Below are positions 48,701 through 50,455 of a stretch of DNA of 50,455 bases, piece after piece. Location: positions 1 to 50,455 of IMG/VR virus record IMGVR_UViG_3300035183_001457; one strand, written 5' to 3'. Source of the stretch: a virus. Within the stretch, counting starts at the first letter, position 1. The number at the start of each line of letters is the position of its first letter. The notes below the pieces were generated by a model. The model did not search any database, was not told the origin of the DNA, and was given only the letters and a program-made list of their open reading frames with translations. The position numbers and the translations under genes are program-made.

Positions 48701-49146
48701 GCTTCCTCCTCGTCGTCCTTTGTGCTGTCGAGGTTCGCCAGCATCTCCTTGACGCGGTCCTCGAGCTTCTTCTGTTCGTCGTCGCTGAGCATCTTCGGGT
48801 CGAGGCTGCTCGAGGCGGCGAGCCCGGAGTCGGAGGCTGCTCCGGCGCTCGACCCTCGGAGCCACGCAGCGAGGTCGTCTCCCTCGCCGCGAGCCTCGTC
48901 CCTCGCCTTCTTGGCCGCGCCGCGAGCGGCCTGCGCGCCGTGCGCGCGCAGCGTCTCGACCGTCGACGGAGCGAAGCCGACGATCTCGGCGTTCGCCTGC
49001 GTGATGGCCTCGCGCAGGTACTCAACGCCCATGATCAGCGCTGCCGGCTGCAGCCCTGCGATGTTGCCGAGCATCGTCGTGATGCGCAGCAGCTCCCTGC
49101 CGACGGCCTTGCCTTGCTCTGCCGTGGCCTCGTGCTTCTTGTTCAT
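48697..49146 (-). CDS. Hypothetical protein with acidic C-terminus
   Basis: A 149-aa protein, ATG 49146 (SD AGGAGG). Helical (GKAVGRELLRITTMLGNIAG, ALIMGVEYLREAITQANAEI), then a Ser/Ala linker and a coiled, acidic tail (KDDEEEA). No motif. Overlaps the HTH gene by 4 nt (ATGA). Confidence 0.7.
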   Translation of the reverse strand: MNKKHEATAEQGKAVGRELLRITTMLGNIAGLQPAALIMGVEYLREAITQANAEIVGFAPSTVETLRAHGAQAARGAAKKARDEARGEGDDLAAWLRGSSAGAASDSGLAASSSLDPKMLSDDEQKKLEDRVKEMLANLDSTKDDEEEA

Positions 49147-49202
49147 TCGGTCCTCCTGTTGATCTCGTCGGCATGCGCGCGCGCCGACGCCCTCGTTGCG
49201 AA

Positions 49203-49379
49203 TCACCGCGCGAGCACGATCAGCGGGTTGCCGCGGACCACGTCCCATGTGCGGCGCCCGTCCTCCTCGTCGCACGGTGAGGCGCGCGCCTTCGCCGCGG
49301 CGAGGCGCTCCTTGTTCCAGCAGCCGTCGCCGGCCTTCGCGAAGCACCTCTGGCAGTCGATCTTCTCCGGGTCGATCAC
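49203..49379 (-). CDS. Small Zn-finger-like protein, 58 aa
   Basis: GTG 49379 overlaps the vWA stop by 4 nt (GTGA) and follows GAGGTGAAG. Four cysteines (C9, C12, C20, C36) fit a small zinc site. The end is beta-like (GNPLIVLAR). Coupling, SD and codon bias support a real gene. It may assist the AAA+/vWA module, since it is co-translated with it. Confidence 0.7.
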   Translation of the reverse strand: MIDPEKIDCQRCFAKAGDGCWNKERLAAAKARASPCDEEDGRRTWDVVRGNPLIVLAR

Positions 49380-50455
49380 GGCTTCACCTCGTGGCCCATC
49401 ATCTGCCGCAGCGCGTTCCCTGCGGTGACGTCGTTCGACTTCTCGCCCATACTCGACGAGAGGTGGAAGGTCGCGGTGAACTCCGGGTGACGCTCGCCGG
49501 CGTTCGGCATGTCGATCGCGACCTGAAAGAGGCGGCCACCTCGAGGCAGCACCTTCTCAAGCTGCTGCTTCGTGAGCGGGTCGAATGCTCCGTCCGTGGC
49601 GATCGAGAAGTCGCTGCACTTCTCGAGGAGCGCGTGCTTCTTGAGCGACGCGTGCGCCTCGTTGAGTGCGACAGGCACGTTTGTTCCGCCTCCCGCTCCG
49701 ATGCTCACGCACGCGATCGCGCGCGCCAGCGTGGCCGTGTTGCCGGGGATCATGACCTCGGCCTTCGCGCTGTCGTCGAAGGACACCGCGACGCACACGC
49801 GGCGCTCCTTGTAGCAGGCCACGAGGGTCGCCACCGAGAAGCCTCGGCAAAGCTGCTCGCGCCTGCCTGCCATCGACCCGGAGCGGTCGGCGAGGAGGAC
49901 CATCGGACCTCGTCGACGGTGGTCCTCGCCGCGCTGTTCGAAGCTCTGGGCCTGCCGCTGAAGAAGCTCCGCCTGCGCCACGGACCGGAGCGGCGTCGAC
50001 GAGGCGATGCGGGTGCGGAACATGGGCGTCGTCCTCGACAGGTCGTCGCTCGGCACGATCCCCACGACGTCGCAGCGCCCGTTTGCCAGCGTGGTCTTGC
50101 CGCCCGATGAGTGCTCCTCGAGCATGCGCCCGGCCTTGCGCAGGATCTCTCGGAAGGTCGGGTTCTTGAGCACCTCGGCGATCAGCTCCTCGGGCACGTC
50201 GACCTGCTGCCCGGATCCTCCGCCCGTCGGCGAGAAGCCGAGCGAGGTGAGGAGACTGATGGCCTGCGCGGACTCGTTCGCCTTCATGGCGACCTTCGTC
50301 AGGATCTGGTTGAGCTTGCCGCTCGCCCAGGCCGCCTCGATGTGCGGCAGCAGGATCTTCTCGCGCGCCGCGTCGGCCTTGCGCCGGACCGCGTCATACT
50401 TCTCGACGACCTCCTCGATCGCCTCGTCAGCCACGCCCATCTCCTCGCCGAGCGC
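49376..50455 (-). CDS. vWA domain protein, C-terminal part (gene split by the contig join)
   Basis: Continues from 1 across the join (full gene 969..1 then 50260..49376). In the full protein D448-S450-S452 (ADRSGSM), T516 (GGGTN) and D546 (ATDG) complete a metal-ion-dependent adhesion site, so the vWA fold should bind Mg2+/Mn2+ and a partner ligand. vWA proteins of this arrangement act with MoxR/RavA ATPases. The segment 50440-49376 alone would encode 354 aa from an internal ATG, but that start is an artefact of the contig edge. Confidence 0.9.
   Translation of the reverse strand, partial: ALGEEMGVADEAIEEVVEKYDAVRRKADAAREKILLPHIEAAWASGKLNQILTKVAMKANESAQAISLLTSLGFSPTGGGSGQQVDVPEELIAEVLKNPTFREILRKAGRMLEEHSSGGKTTLANGRCDVVGIVPSDDLSRTTPMFRTRIASSTPLRSVAQAELLQRQAQSFEQRGEDHRRRGPMVLLADRSGSMAGRREQLCRGFSVATLVACYKERRVCVAVSFDDSAKAEVMIPGNTATLARAIACVSIGAGGGTNVPVALNEAHASLKKHALLEKCSDFSIATDGAFDPLTKQQLEKVLPRGGRLFQVAIDMPNAGERHPEFTATFHLSSSMGEKSNDVTAGNALRQMMGHEVKP
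50261..50455. repeat. Terminal direct repeat, right copy (contig overlap)
   Basis: Second copy of the 195-bp repeat at bases 1-195. The single mismatch changes a TCG (Ser) codon in the left copy to TGG (Trp) here within the vWA gene. That is either a real variant in the population or a contig-end error. Confidence 0.95.

Noticed and set aside
1-50455. CRISPR array, rRNA, insertion sequence or transposase
   Set aside because: No regularly spaced repeats, no rRNA-like tracts, no transposase motifs seen.

Overview
The window is a single GC-rich, tightly packed tailed-phage genome of the long, non-contractile (siphovirus) type. The evidence is a terminase pair, portal, MuF-like head protein, scaffold, HK97-type capsid, tail tube, tail-chaperone pair, 540-residue tape measure, tail hub, lysis genes and a replication/recombination block. 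I found no integrase, excision module or clear CI-type repressor, so a lytic life style is likelier than a temperate one, although two excisionase-like DNA-binding proteins are present. The host cannot be read directly. The high GC, frequent GTG starts, a Fis-type HTH protein and cysteine-rich exported proteins fit a GC-rich proteobacterium or myxobacterium, at low confidence.

The first 195 bases repeat at the end (1-195 = 50261-50455, one mismatch at 68/50328), so the contig is the overlap-closed form of a circular or circularly permuted map of about 50,260 bp. The join lies inside a von Willebrand factor A (vWA) gene whose frame continues across it. Its N-terminal 323 codons are at 969..1 and the rest at 50260..49376, giving about 617 aa in all.

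Layout: (1) A leftward early transcription unit starts near 4567 at a candidate leaderless promoter, runs through 1/50260 and ends near 38137. It encodes several small proteins, a MoxR/RavA-type AAA+ ATPase with a vWA partner, a Zn-finger protein, an excisionase-like protein, a YqaJ-type nuclease, a Sak4-like ATPase, SSB, a probable helicase loader, DnaB helicase, an MT-A70 methyltransferase and a RuvC-like resolvase. (2) A shorter leftward unit (7215 to 4879) carries a DNA-binding protein and a ParB-methyltransferase fusion and ends at an intrinsic terminator (4757-4780). (3) Rightward from about 7277, small accessory genes (membrane proteins, Fis-like HTH, mini J-domain, winged-helix/Zn protein) lead into the terminase at 11.7 kb. 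(4) 11.7-20.7 kb is packaging and head; 20.7-26.1 kb is a cassette of exported or membrane-anchored proteins including a 1379-aa LamG-like fibre; 26.1-27.4 kb is lysis, between the head and tail modules; 27.4-38.05 kb is tail.

Most genes overlap by 4 nt (ATGA or GTGA), which implies strong translational coupling. Points of greatest interest are the phage-borne AAA+/vWA module, a shared 17-nt hairpin before two start codons, a shared GTAGC/GCTAC inverted repeat at the two control regions, a tRNA-like cloverleaf between terminase and portal, a probable -1 frameshift in the tail chaperone, an amidase with an embedded EF-hand-like loop, a YqaJ nuclease lacking its usual lysine, and an internally duplicated exported fibre.
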